Source: Brevibacterium renqingii (lineage in GTDB: Bacteria > Actinomycetota > Actinomycetes > Actinomycetales > Brevibacteriaceae). From it: DNA of 64,000 nt. This document shows, one piece after another, positions 33,583-42,227 of this stretch (within the stretch, counting starts at the first letter, position 1; each line of letters starts with the position of its first letter). The translations under genes were made by a program, and so were the position numbers. The stretch spans positions 520,614-584,613 of the forward strand of contig NZ_JADBHF010000001.1 in assembly GCF_017808105.1 (NCBI RefSeq), given 5' to 3'. The notes below the pieces were generated by a model that saw only the letters and a list, made by a program, of their open reading frames with translations, ran no database searches and was not told where the DNA came from.

Positions 33583-34254
33583 ATGGCACATGATCCTGCT
33601 CGCAGCGCTGCGATCGCGGCTGAGCTGCGGGCCCGAATCATCGGCGGCGGACTGCAGCCGGGAGACCGCATCCGGCAGGAGGAGGTCGCCGCGGAGTTCG
33701 GTGTCAGCCGAATCCCGATCCGCGAGGCCCTGCGCATCCTCGAATCCTCGGGGCTCGTGACCTTGGTGGCATCGACGGGAGCCTGGGTGACCGAGTTGAG
33801 CCTCGAAGAATGCCGCGAGATCTACCTCATGCGCGAACGCCTCGAGCCGCTGCTGCTGTCATTGGCGATGCCGACGCACACTCAGGAGTCGATCGCGGAG
33901 TTCGACCAGCTCGCCGAGGTCGTCGAGCAGGCGGCTTCGCCCGGCGATTTCCTTGAGGCCGACCGCGAGTTCCACCGCGCAGTCATGGCCGTCCCCGGCA
34001 CCCTGCGGCTGAGCGAGACTGTCGACCATCTGTGGAATCTCAGCCACTACTACCGCCGCCGTCTGCTCAGCCCCGAGGTGAGCCGTCGACGCGAGGACAT
34101 CGTCGCCGAGCATCGGATGATCCTCCGTGCGCTCGAGCTCGGCGACGTCGACTCCGCCGAGGCGATCATGGCGGCCCACATCCGCCATACCCGCAGGCTC
34201 GTCGAGGCCCACCCGGAGATGTTCGCGCGGGATCGGAATGGTGAAGAGCGTTAG
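33583..34254 (+). CDS. GntR-family regulator (FadR/VanR-type, FCD domain)
   Basis: 223 aa. Winged helix at residues about 10-75 (GDRIRQEEVAAEFGVSRIPI then REALRILESSGLV), followed by an all-helical FCD effector domain with EADREFHRAVM and AEHRMILRAL and IMAAHIRHT, whose Asp and His residues usually bind a metal and a carboxylate ligand. It probably represses the divergent acidic amino-acid permease through the ATTGGATCCAAT sites. A long purine run (GGAGGGAGGACGGG) serves as the ribosome site. Confidence 0.87.
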   Translation: MAHDPARSAAIAAELRARIIGGGLQPGDRIRQEEVAAEFGVSRIPIREALRILESSGLVTLVASTGAWVTELSLEECREIYLMRERLEPLLLSLAMPTHTQESIAEFDQLAEVVEQAASPGDFLEADREFHRAVMAVPGTLRLSETVDHLWNLSHYYRRRLLSPEVSRRREDIVAEHRMILRALELGDVDSAEAIMAAHIRHTRRLVEAHPEMFARDRNGEER

Positions 34255-34292
34255 CATGGGTGGCCGAAACGGCGAGCACAGTGGGAGGCGAC

Positions 34293-35426
34293 ATGGGCGG
34301 ACGCAGATTCAGGGAAGCGGTGCCGGTCATCCTGCTCACCGGCTACCTCGGCGCTGGGAAGACGAGTCTGCTCAACCACCTGCTGCGCCACCCCGATGCC
34401 CGCATCGGTGTCGTGGTCAACGATTTCGGTGAGCTCAACATCGACGCCGGCCTCGTCGTCGGGCAGGTCGACGAGCCGTTCTCGATCTCCGGAGGGTGTG
34501 TCTGCTGCCTGACTGATGACTCCTCACTCGAGGACGCGCTGGTGGCGATGACGGACCCGGAACTGCGCCTGGACGCGATCATCGTCGAAGCCAGCGGTTT
34601 CGCCGAGCCCCTGACCCTGGCGCGGATGGTCACGCGCATGGGCCGTCACCGCTTCCACCTCGGCGGGGTCATCGACGTCGTCGACGCCGCCATGCACTTC
34701 CGAACCGTCGACACGTCGCACCTCCCGCCGCTGCGCTACGCGGCCACGACGCTGGTGCTGGTCAACAAGCTCGACCAGCTTCCCGTCGCCGATCGCGAAG
34801 CCGCGGTCGAAGCGATCCGGGCCCGTGTCCATCAGCGCAATCCGCGCGTGATCGTCATCGGCACGTGCCATGCCCGCCTCGATCCCGCCCTGATCTTCGA
34901 TCCGGGGGAGGGGGAGCGCGAACTGCGCGACCGGCGCCGAGGCGGGAGTGGAGCAGGCGAGGAGGCGATCCAGCCCGAGCTGCCGATCCGCGAGCTGCTG
35001 CGCCAGGCCTATGCGGAGGCCGCGGTCGAGCAGACCGGGGAGGACGAAGAGCCGGTGCCGCACCGGCATGCCCAGTCGGTGACGGTCACCGGCACCGGTC
35101 CCGCCGACCCCGACGCCGTGATGGACTTCGTCGAGGACCTGCCGCCGGGGGTGTACCGAGTCAAGGGGACGGTGCGCACCCGGGAACGGGGTCGGTGGCT
35201 GACGTTCGGCGTGCAGGCGGTCGGCCCGAACGTCTACGTCGCCGACGGCCGGCGTCGGGAAGGTGCTGCCGATTCGGGAAGCGTCCTCGTCGTCATCGGC
35301 GAAGACTTCGACGAGGCTGCGGTTCGCCGTCGGCTGCACGGTGCGCTCGCGCCGGATGAGGACGATGGGAACTCACTCGGTACCGGCGTGGAGCGGCTGC
35401 GTCACCACGTGCGTCTCCACAGCTGA
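34293..35426 (+). CDS. CobW/COG0523-family GTPase (metallochaperone type)
   Basis: 377 aa. G-domain with P-loop GYLGAGKTSLLNHLL (about residues 18-32), ISGGCVCCLTDD (the CxCC metal-binding motif), VEASGFAEPL and VNKLDQLP (NKxD). The C-terminal CobW domain contains PPGVYRVKGTVRTRERGRW and VGPNVYVADGRR. A His-containing acidic linker (PVPHRHAQSV) may bind metal. Family members deliver zinc, cobalt or other metals using GTP; the client is unknown. ATG 34293 is preferred (GGGAGG 4 nt upstream) over the GTG at 34260. Starts 39 bp after the GntR gene, probably co-transcribed. Confidence 0.87.
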   Translation: MGGRRFREAVPVILLTGYLGAGKTSLLNHLLRHPDARIGVVVNDFGELNIDAGLVVGQVDEPFSISGGCVCCLTDDSSLEDALVAMTDPELRLDAIIVEASGFAEPLTLARMVTRMGRHRFHLGGVIDVVDAAMHFRTVDTSHLPPLRYAATTLVLVNKLDQLPVADREAAVEAIRARVHQRNPRVIVIGTCHARLDPALIFDPGEGERELRDRRRGGSGAGEEAIQPELPIRELLRQAYAEAAVEQTGEDEEPVPHRHAQSVTVTGTGPADPDAVMDFVEDLPPGVYRVKGTVRTRERGRWLTFGVQAVGPNVYVADGRRREGAADSGSVLVVIGEDFDEAAVRRRLHGALAPDEDDGNSLGTGVERLRHHVRLHS

Positions 35427-35519
35427 CCGGCTCCCGCGGTCGACCGGCTCCTATGACTGAGGCGACGGTCTGCGAGCCTGGGCGCTGACAGCGGGAGGCT
35501 CACGGTTCCTTGTCCGCGT

Positions 35520-36305
35520 TCAGTCGTCGGAGAGGCCGGGAAGCTCCGAAGCGGCGAAGCGGATGTGCTCCTCGGTCAGCCTCGCCGCCTCCTCGGTGTC
35601 ACCGGCGACGATCGCAGCCATGATCGCCCGATGCTGAGCCTGCAGCTCGGACATGAGGCCCTGTTGGTCCTCGATCCGATTGAACGCCGCGAAGATCGAG
35701 GTGCGCAGCGACGTGCGGATCGCTCCCGTGAGATCGGAGAACAGCTGATTGCCCGCCGCCTGTGCGATGGCGACGTGGAACGCGGTGTCAGCATCGTTGA
35801 AGACCTCGAGGCTGATCCCGGGGGTGTCCATCATCGCCAGCTGAGCGTTGATCGCGGCGAGGGCGTCCTCACCGGCGCGGGCGGCCGCGAGGACGGCGCT
35901 GGAGCGCTCGAGCTGGATGCGCGTCTCCGTGACGTCGCTGAGGCTGAAGTTGGTCAAGGCCACGTGGAGGCGGAGGAAGCGGGTGAGCGCGGCCGAGGGC
36001 ATCGCGGCGATGAAGGTGCCCGCACCCCGCCCGGAACCGCCGGAGGATCGGACCACGCCGAGGCTCTCGAGGACACGCAGTGCCTCGCGGACGCTCGCGC
36101 GGCTGACGCCGAGCTTGCTCGCGAGATCGCGCTCGGCCGGCAGAGGGTAGCCGACGGTCAGCGAGCCGGCCACGATCTGCTCCTCGATCGCATCGATGAC
36201 CAGCTCATAGGTGTTCGCTCGGGACACCGGTCTCCATGTCGGGCCCGCGGTCGCCTCGGCGCCGGGGGATCGCGCCGATCGTGTCTCGGCGTCATCGTCA
36301 CTCAT
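35520..36305 (-). CDS. lldR: FadR-type GntR regulator of lactate use (LldR-like)
   Basis: 261 aa. Winged helix at about 35-100 (YPLPAERDLASKLGVSRASV, then REALRVLESLGVV), followed by a helical FCD domain with DADTAFHVAIAQAAGN and QHRAIMAAIVAGD, the segments holding the metal/ligand Asp and His. In C. glutamicum LldR represses the permease-lldD operon and lactate releases it; here the gene is divergent from the same two genes, so the assignment is by context. ATG 36305 is used (GGTGGGAA about 8 nt upstream); a GTG 4 codons earlier is possible. Confidence 0.85.
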   Translation of the reverse strand: MSDDDAETRSARSPGAEATAGPTWRPVSRANTYELVIDAIEEQIVAGSLTVGYPLPAERDLASKLGVSRASVREALRVLESLGVVRSSGGSGRGAGTFIAAMPSAALTRFLRLHVALTNFSLSDVTETRIQLERSSAVLAAARAGEDALAAINAQLAMMDTPGISLEVFNDADTAFHVAIAQAAGNQLFSDLTGAIRTSLRTSIFAAFNRIEDQQGLMSELQAQHRAIMAAIVAGDTEEAARLTEEHIRFAASELPGLSDD

Positions 36306-36386
36306 GGTCGTTCCCACCGGGTCATCATGTCACGTCCCTTCTCGCAATTCCTCTCGATCCGTTCGCATCTGTTCTCCAGGCGGCTC

Positions 36387-36435
36387 TTGACGCAGTTCAC
36401 AGACCGGTTCTATGCTCAGATTAATGGTCTGACCT
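36387..36435 (+). promoter_or_regulatory. Lactate permease promoter with LldR operator
   Basis: TTGACG (36387-36392) and TATGCT (36411-36416) are 18 nt apart. TGGTCTGACCT (36425-36435) lies right at the expected transcription start and fits the FadR/LldR-type TGGT-N3-ACC core. A repressor bound there would block initiation. Confidence 0.6.
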
Positions 36436-36527
36436 CATAAAGGCCATGCTGAAACTATTCGAGTTCGGAGCGCGTTCACAGGGGAGCCGTCTCAACGTGG
36501 GCAAGCGCCGGCTGTGTTGGAGAGTTC

Positions 36528-38216
36528 ATGTACACACCCGAAATCGCGCCGGTCGCCGACAGCCTGCTGTGGTCGTCTCTGTTGGCGATCCTGCCCCTGC
36601 TCACGATCTTCATCACGCTCGGCGCGCTCAAGTGGAAAGCCCACTGGGCCGGTCTGTCCGCTGTGGCAGTCGCTCTCATCGTCGCGATCGCCGCCTACGG
36701 GATGCCGATCGGGCTGGCCGGACTGTCGGCGACGCAGGGCTTCGCCTTCGGTCTGTTCCCGATCATGTGGATCGTCATCACCGCGATCTGGCTCTACGAA
36801 CTCACCGTGCGCTCGGGGCATTTCGAAGATCTGCGGCTGGTCATCAACGTCATCTCCGATGATCCGCGCATCCAGGCCATCATCATCGCCTTCTGCTTCG
36901 GCGGTCTCCTCGAGGCGCTCGCCGGATTCGGCGCCCCTGTGGCGATCACCGGCGTCATGCTCGTGGCCGTGGGATTCACTGCCATGCGCGCCGCCGTCGT
37001 CGTCCTCGTGGCCAACACCGCTCCCGTGGCCTTCGGGGCCATCGCCATCCCGATCATCACCGCCGGCACGCTGACCGGAATCGACTACCAGGACATCGGT
37101 GCCATGGTCGGTCACCAGACCCCGTTCCTGGCCGCGATCGTTCCGCTCTTCCTCGTGATGCTCGTCGACGGGCGTCGCGGACTGCGCCAGATCTGGCCGC
37201 TGGCGCTGGTCGTCGGCGTCGTGTTCGGTTTCGCTCAGTACATCTCCTCGAACTTCCTCTCGGTCGAGCTCACCGACATCATCGCCTCGTTGGTCGGCCT
37301 CGCCGCCGTCGTCGTGATGCTGCGCTTCTGGAAGCCGAAGGGCGGACAGGACGCCCTCGACCGCATGGCCGACGAGCGTGAGCACGAAGGCGCCGATGCC
37401 CCCGACGCCGGGGGAGCGGCAGCGGCGGTCGCGACCGATGTCGAGAAGACGACCGCGCCTCTGACCGGCTCCCGCGTCTTCCTCGCGCTCTTCCCCTATC
37501 TCCTCGTGATCGTGATCTTCTCAGTGGCCAAGCTCGTTCCCGCTCTGAACAGCTGGCTGGCCTCCACCGATGTGCAGATCCCGTGGCCCGGTCTCGACGG
37601 AAGGCTCCTCACCTCCGCCGGGGAGGCGTCGGCGAGCACGATCTACAACTTCCAATGGCTGTCGTCGCCGGGAACGCTGCTGCTCATCTCCGGCATCATC
37701 GTCGCCATCGTCTACCGGATGACGGCCAAGGAGGCGCTCGACGTCTTCGTCGTCAACGTCGTCAAGATGCGATTCTCGATTCTCACGGTCGGTTCGGTGC
37801 TCGCGCTGGCCTATGTGATGAACCTGTCGGGTCAGACCATCACGATCGGCACCTGGATCGCCGGCACCGGAGCCTTCTTCGCCTTCCTCTCGCCGATCCT
37901 CGGCTGGCTGGGCACGGCCGTCACGGGCTCGGACACGTCGGCCAACGCCCTGTTCGCGACACTGCAGCAGACGGCGGCGCACGAAGCCGGCCTCAATCCG
38001 CTGCTGCTGGTGGCGGCCAACAGCTCCGGCGGCGTCCTCGGCAAGATGGTCAGCCCGCAGAACCTCACGATCGCGGCGACCGCCGTCGGCCTGCTCGGCA
38101 GGGAGGCGTCGATCTTCCGCCGGGTCATCGGATGGTCACTCGGCATGCTCGTCCTGATGTGCCTGCTCGTCGGGCTCCAGTCGACGATCCTGTCCTGGAT
38201 GGTCCCATCGACCTGA
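36528..38216 (+). CDS. lldP: L-lactate permease (LctP family)
   Basis: 562 aa, about 13-14 helices. Imports lactate, and related 2-hydroxy acids, with protons. [15 protein letters not shown] and [20 protein letters not shown] are strongly conserved LctP segments, and [20 protein letters not shown] near the C-terminus is the second signature. The central loop (about residues 280-315) is charged and cytosolic. GGAGAG lies upstream of ATG 36528. First gene of the lldP-lldD operon, under the LldR-type site at 36425. Confidence 0.93.
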   Translation: MYTPEIAPVADSLLWSSLLAILPLLTIFITLGALKWKAHWAGLSAVAVALIVAIAAYGMPIGLAGLSATQGFAFGLFPIMWIVITAIWLYELTVRSGHFEDLRLVINVISDDPRIQAIIIAFCFGGLLEALAGFGAPVAITGVMLVAVGFTAMRAAVVVLVANTAPVAFGAIAIPIITAGTLTGIDYQDIGAMVGHQTPFLAAIVPLFLVMLVDGRRGLRQIWPLALVVGVVFGFAQYISSNFLSVELTDIIASLVGLAAVVVMLRFWKPKGGQDALDRMADEREHEGADAPDAGGAAAAVATDVEKTTAPLTGSRVFLALFPYLLVIVIFSVAKLVPALNSWLASTDVQIPWPGLDGRLLTSAGEASASTIYNFQWLSSPGTLLLISGIIVAIVYRMTAKEALDVFVVNVVKMRFSILTVGSVLALAYVMNLSGQTITIGTWIAGTGAFFAFLSPILGWLGTAVTGSDTSANALFATLQQTAAHEAGLNPLLLVAANSSGGVLGKMVSPQNLTIAATAVGLLGREASIFRRVIGWSLGMLVLMCLLVGLQSTILSWMVPST

Positions 38217-38223
38217 GGGCCGC

Positions 38224-38254
38224 GGTCTGAGCCGTGGGGCCTGCGGCTCAGACC
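38224..38254 (+). other. Intercistronic hairpin between lldP and lldD
   Basis: GGTCTGAGCCG (38224-38234), a 9-nt loop and CGGCTCAGACC (38244-38254) form a perfect 11-bp stem 8 bp after the lldP stop. No T-run follows, so it is more likely an mRNA-processing or stabilising element or weak attenuator than a full terminator. Confidence 0.6.
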
Positions 38255-38349
38255 CTGAGGCAGAACAGCCGCGCCACAGCAGCCCCGCACATCATCGACA
38301 GCCCCACATACCGAACAACCCCAATTGCAACAGCAAGGAGCGATGCACC

Positions 38350-39618
38350 ATGGTCAAGAGGCAGATCCCTCAGCCGTCCGAGATCTTCGATCTGATGAAG
38401 TTCAAGAAGTTCGAACTCGATCCGAAGAGGCGCCGTCTGGAGAACGCTCTGACGATCGAGGACCTGCGTCGGATCGCCAAGCGGCGCACGCCTGCCGCGG
38501 CGTTCGACTACACCGACGGTGCGGCCGAGGGAGAGATCTCGATGGCGCGCTCGATGCAGTCCTTCCAGGACATCGAGTTCCACCCCTCGATCCTCAAGGA
38601 CGTCACCAACGTCGACACGAGCACCCAGATCATGGGCGGCAGCTCGGCCCTGCCCTTCGGCATCGCCCCGACCGGCTTCACCCGACTGATGCAGACCGAA
38701 GGCGAGATCGCCGGAGCCTCCGCGGCCGGTGCCGCCGGCATCCCATTCACTCTCTCGACGCTGGGCACGACCTCGATCGAGGACGTGAAGAAGGCCAATC
38801 CGCACGGCCGGAACTGGTTCCAGCTCTATGTCATGAAGCAGCGCGACATCTCCTACGGCCTCGTCGAGCGGGCGAAGAACGCCGGGTTCGACACCCTGTT
38901 CTTCACCGTCGACGCCCCCGTGGCCGGTGCCCGACTGCGCGACACCCGCAACGGCTTCTCCATTCCGCCGCAGCTGACCCCGCAGACGATCCTCAACGCC
39001 ATCCCCCGCCCCTGGTGGTGGTGGGACTTCCTGACCACCCCGAAGCTCGAATTCGCTTCCCTGTCCGAGACCGGCGGCACGGTCGGCGAGCTGCTCGACT
39101 CGGCGATGGACCCCTCCATCGACTTCGAGGACCTCGCCGAGATCCGAGCCATGTGGCCCGGCAAATTCTCCGTCAAGGGCGTGCAGACGCTCGAGGACGC
39201 GAAGAGGCTCGCCGATCTCGGCGTCGACTCGATCGTGCTGTCCAACCATGGTGGGCGTCAGCTCGACCGCGCACCTGTGCCGTTCGAACTCCTGCCCGAG
39301 GTGGCCCGCGAGATCGGCAAGGACGTGGAGATCATCATCGACACCGGCATCCGCAACGGTGCCGATATCGTCGCCGCGCTGGCCCTCGGAGCCGACTTCA
39401 CGCTCATCGGCCGTGCTTATCTCTACGGACTCATGGCCGGCGGCCGGGAAGGTGCGGATCGGACGATCGGGATCCTCGGCGAACAGGTCGAACGCACCAT
39501 GCGTCTGCTGCAGGTCGCCGATGTCTCTGAGCTCAACCCCGCTCATGTGACCCAGCTGCGGCAGTTCGATCGCGACGACAGGGCCGAGATCATCGGCTCT
39601 CGCCCCGCCCGGGGCTGA
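38350..39618 (+). CDS. lldD: FMN-dependent L-lactate dehydrogenase (quinone-linked)
   Basis: 422 aa. Oxidises L-lactate to pyruvate and passes electrons to the quinone pool at the membrane. Alpha-hydroxy-acid oxidase barrel: [13 protein letters not shown] near residue 50, [49 protein letters not shown], and [14 protein letters not shown] with the catalytic His/Arg. [14 protein letters not shown] and [16 protein letters not shown] bind FMN phosphate. AAGGAG lies 9 nt before ATG 38350. Co-transcribed with lldP despite a 133-bp gap that holds a hairpin. Confidence 0.95.
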   Translation: MVKRQIPQPSEIFDLMKFKKFELDPKRRRLENALTIEDLRRIAKRRTPAAAFDYTDGAAEGEISMARSMQSFQDIEFHPSILKDVTNVDTSTQIMGGSSALPFGIAPTGFTRLMQTEGEIAGASAAGAAGIPFTLSTLGTTSIEDVKKANPHGRNWFQLYVMKQRDISYGLVERAKNAGFDTLFFTVDAPVAGARLRDTRNGFSIPPQLTPQTILNAIPRPWWWWDFLTTPKLEFASLSETGGTVGELLDSAMDPSIDFEDLAEIRAMWPGKFSVKGVQTLEDAKRLADLGVDSIVLSNHGGRQLDRAPVPFELLPEVAREIGKDVEIIIDTGIRNGADIVAALALGADFTLIGRAYLYGLMAGGREGADRTIGILGEQVERTMRLLQVADVSELNPAHVTQLRQFDRDDRAEIIGSRPARG

Positions 39619-39643
39619 GCTGCGTGCCGAGCATCTGACGAAC

Positions 39644-39692
39644 AGGTCGGCCGGTGTCGCAGGATCGCATGATCATCGACACCGGCCGATCT
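39644..39692. terminator. Terminator-like hairpin at convergent lldD / merR ends
   Basis: Arms 39644-39659 (AGGTCGGCCGGTGTCG) and 39677-39692 (CGACACCGGCCGATCT) pair over 16 bp with one mismatch; the loop is 17 nt. No clear T-run, so termination in one or both directions is inferred from position. Confidence 0.6.
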
Positions 39693-39777
39693 CTGTCTGC
39701 CCGAAAGACTCTGTCTGTCCCTGGGGAAGCTCCGGATGCCAGAGAGATGCCTTCTGCCTTGTACGGCTCTGCTCGGA

Positions 39778-40161
39778 TCACCGAACAATTCTTGAGTTGA
39801 GCTGATCGATGAATTCGTCGGCGGCGGCGAGCTGCTGTGCAAGTCTGTCGCGACGTTCGTGAGCATCATCGAGAAACTGCGTCAGCTCATTCGCTCCATC
39901 GGCACTTGAGGAATCGCTCCCGCGTGCACTCTCCAGCGCCCGGAGCAGGTCGCCCATCTGCTCCAGCGAATATCCCAGCGGCTTCATCCTGCGAATCAGC
40001 ATCAGCTGGTCATGATCGTCTTCCGTGTAGAGGCGGAAACCTCCCGCCGACCTGCCCGAAGGAGTCAGCAGGCCTATCTGGTCGTAGTGGCGAATCGTCC
40101 GCAACGACAGCCCTGTGCGTTCAGCCAGCTCTCCGATGTGCATCATTCCGGTCTCGGGCAT
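39778..40161 (-). CDS. MerR-family transcriptional regulator
   Basis: 127 aa. Winged helix with HIGELAERTGLSLRTIRHYD and QIGLLTPSGRSAGGFRLY, then LMLIRRMKPLGYSLEQMGDL, the usual MerR layout. The C-terminus (about 80-127) is a dimerising coiled coil and contains no cysteine pair, so a metal-sensing role is not supported; the signal is unknown. ATG 40161 has GAGGGGAG upstream. Divergent from the SulP transporter, with a 23-bp palindrome between them that probably controls both. Confidence 0.85.
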   Translation of the reverse strand: MPETGMMHIGELAERTGLSLRTIRHYDQIGLLTPSGRSAGGFRLYTEDDHDQLMLIRRMKPLGYSLEQMGDLLRALESARGSDSSSADGANELTQFLDDAHERRDRLAQQLAAADEFIDQLNSRIVR

Positions 40162-40184
40162 CGACACTCCCCTCATTTCGCGGC

Positions 40185-40207
40185 AACCTTTACGTTACGT
40201 TAAGGTT
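40185..40207. promoter_or_regulatory. MerR-type operator
   Basis: AACCTTTACGT-T-ACGTTAAGGTT: 11-bp arms with one mismatch around a single central base, the form of sites bound by MerR dimers within a stretched promoter spacer. 24 bp upstream of the merR start and about 140 bp upstream of sulP. Confidence 0.75.
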
Positions 40208-40347
40208 GGGTTCAGCGCCCGTATGACAGCGCGGCTCGTTCCCGGTTCTCACCTCCCACGTGATGTGGGGCCATGCCGATCGCGCGCAAGCGCATTCCCT
40301 TTTCAGATGGTGTCACATGACGTGCTCCCGGCCTTGGAGGCTCAAAC

Positions 40348-41871
40348 ATGACGACGAACGCGACGACCGCCGCCGCCCGAAGCCGCTATCTCCCCGATCC
40401 TTCATTGATGACCGCACTGAAGACTCCGCGTATCCTCACACGAGAAGTCCTCGCGGGGCTGGTCGTCGCGCTGGCACTGATTCCAGAGGCGATCTCGTTC
40501 TCCATCATTGCCGGCGTCGACCCTGAAGTCGGGCTCTTCTCCTCGTTCATCATGGCCGCAGCCATTGCGTTCGTCGGCGGGCGCCCTGCGATGATCACCG
40601 CTGCCACTGGGGCGGTCGCGCTCGTCATCGCGCCGGTGGCCCGTGAATACGGAATGGACTACTTCATCGCCACCGTCCTGCTTGCCGGAGTGCTGCAGGT
40701 TGTGCTCGCGGGGTTCGGTGCCGCAAAGCTGATGCGTTTCATCCCGCGCAGCGTCATGGTCGGATTCGTCAACGCTCTGGCGATTCTCATCTTCACCGCT
40801 CAGCTCCCACAGCTGATTGATGTGCCTTGGATGGTCTATCCGCTCGTTGCGACCGGTCTGGTCATCATGATCTTGATGCCGAAGATCACCAGGGTCATCC
40901 CCGCTCCGCTGATCTCGATCGTCATCGTCACTGTCGCAGTCGTGGCCTTCGCGATCAACGTCCCCACCGTGGGCGACCAAGGGGAGCTGCCCCGCAGCCT
41001 GCCGGAGCTGTTCATCCCTGACGTCCCCCTGACCTGGGGGACACTGACGATCATCGCCCCCTATTCTCTGGCGATGGCCCTTGTCGGACTCATGGAATCA
41101 CTGATGACTGCGAAGCTCGTCGACGATGTCACCGATACGCATTCGAACAAGACCCGCGAAAGCTGGGGCCAGGGAGTGGCGAATATCCTCTCAGGGCTCT
41201 TCGGCGGAATGGGCGGGTGCGCCATGATCGGGCAGACCATGATCAACGTCAAAGCCTCCGGCGCCCGCACCCGCATATCGACATTCCTCGCCGGGCTGTT
41301 CCTGTTGATTCTCGTCGTTGCTCTCGGAGACGTCGTATCCGTCATTCCGATGGCCGCACTCGTTGCCGTGATGATCATGGTCTCGGTCGGCACCTTCGAC
41401 TGGCACTCCATCAGACTCGCCACGCTCAGGAGAATGCCCAAGAGCGAAACAGCCGTCATGGTCATCACGGTCGCCGTGGTCGTCGCGACCCACAATCTCG
41501 CGATCGGCGTCGTTGTCGGGGTGTTCGTGGCCTCTGTGATGTTCGTCCGTCGCGTTGCGCATCTCATCGACGTCCGCCGAGAGATCCGGATGCAGGGCGA
41601 TCAGGAGGTTGCTCACTATACAGTCGAAGGGCAGCTGCTGTTCGCCTCCAGCAACGACCTGACGACACTGTTCGAGTACGCTGACGATCCGGATCGAGTG
41701 GTCATCGATTTCACGAATTCGCATGTCTGGGATGCGTCGACCGTCGCCGCTCTCGATGCGATCGAAACGAAATACGAGCAGTATGGAAAATCCGTCGGGT
41801 TCGTCGGCATGAACGACTTCACGACTGCGTTCCACGCTCGACTCACAGGCGGCCTCGGCGGCGGCCACTAG
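40348..41871 (+). CDS. SulP-family anion transporter with STAS domain
   Basis: 507 aa. About 11-14 helices begin with [20 protein letters not shown], the SulP signature, followed by [20 protein letters not shown] and [20 protein letters not shown]. The C-terminal STAS domain (about residues 410-500) has the expected [19 protein letters not shown] loop. The family carries sulfate, bicarbonate or other anions; bicarbonate or sulfate cannot be told apart here. GGAGG lies 7 nt before ATG. Divergent from and probably controlled by the MerR gene. Confidence 0.88.
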   Translation: MTTNATTAAARSRYLPDPSLMTALKTPRILTREVLAGLVVALALIPEAISFSIIAGVDPEVGLFSSFIMAAAIAFVGGRPAMITAATGAVALVIAPVAREYGMDYFIATVLLAGVLQVVLAGFGAAKLMRFIPRSVMVGFVNALAILIFTAQLPQLIDVPWMVYPLVATGLVIMILMPKITRVIPAPLISIVIVTVAVVAFAINVPTVGDQGELPRSLPELFIPDVPLTWGTLTIIAPYSLAMALVGLMESLMTAKLVDDVTDTHSNKTRESWGQGVANILSGLFGGMGGCAMIGQTMINVKASGARTRISTFLAGLFLLILVVALGDVVSVIPMAALVAVMIMVSVGTFDWHSIRLATLRRMPKSETAVMVITVAVVVATHNLAIGVVVGVFVASVMFVRRVAHLIDVRREIRMQGDQEVAHYTVEGQLLFASSNDLTTLFEYADDPDRVVIDFTNSHVWDASTVAALDAIETKYEQYGKSVGFVGMNDFTTAFHARLTGGLGGGH

Positions 41872-42019
41872 GAGCAGTCCCGTCCCCTCGCCGATTCTCG
41901 CAGGGTGCATATTCTGCAGTCGTTGTCTGCGGCTTCTCTGCTCGAGACGAAATCCGAGCGCCTGGGGCGGCCATGGAGAAGTTTTCTCTTCTCCCAGGAA
42001 TAAAGCCGGCCTCAGTAAA

Positions 42020-42040
42020 GTTGAGTCTAGTGTACGCAAC
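42020..42040 (+). promoter_or_regulatory. HAIR element 1 (HspR operator) upstream of dnaK
   Basis: GTTGAGT-CTAGTGT-ACGCAAC matches the HspR-associated inverted repeat CTTGAGT-N7-ACTCAAG with a degenerate right half. It lies about 190 bp before dnaK in the 356-bp gene-free stretch 41872-42227, which otherwise shows only the two elements below. Confidence 0.65.
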
Positions 42041-42082
42041 TTTGATGAAGTCGGTTTGACGACCGAAACTTCGAAGAGAATA

Positions 42083-42103
42083 CTTGAGTCCGGTTGGCTC
42101 AAT
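42083..42103 (+). promoter_or_regulatory. HAIR element 2 (HspR operator) upstream of dnaK
   Basis: CTTGAGT-CCGGTTG-GCTCAAT has a perfect left half and a right half with CTCAA conserved. Together with element 1 it should let HspR, encoded at the end of this operon, repress dnaK-grpE-dnaJ-hspR until heat or misfolded protein titrates DnaK. Confidence 0.8.
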
Positions 42104-42187
42104 GTGTGCGCTCGAGTGGATCCGCTGCTCGCTCCATGGCAGGAAATGTCGTGGAAGCTCGGCGGCGGAGCCGCCCGAGCACACGCA

Positions 42188-42210
42188 TTGAGCCGCAGGA
42201 ACTCGCTCAA
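42188..42210 (+). promoter_or_regulatory. Inverted repeat next to the dnaK ribosome site
   Basis: TTGAGC (42188-42193), 11 nt, GCTCAA (42205-42210), ending 4 nt before the dnaK AAGGAG. It could be a third HAIR-like half-site pair with abnormal spacing or an RNA hairpin beside the ribosome site. Confidence 0.4.
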
Positions 42211-42227
42211 AGTAAGGAGATAACGCT

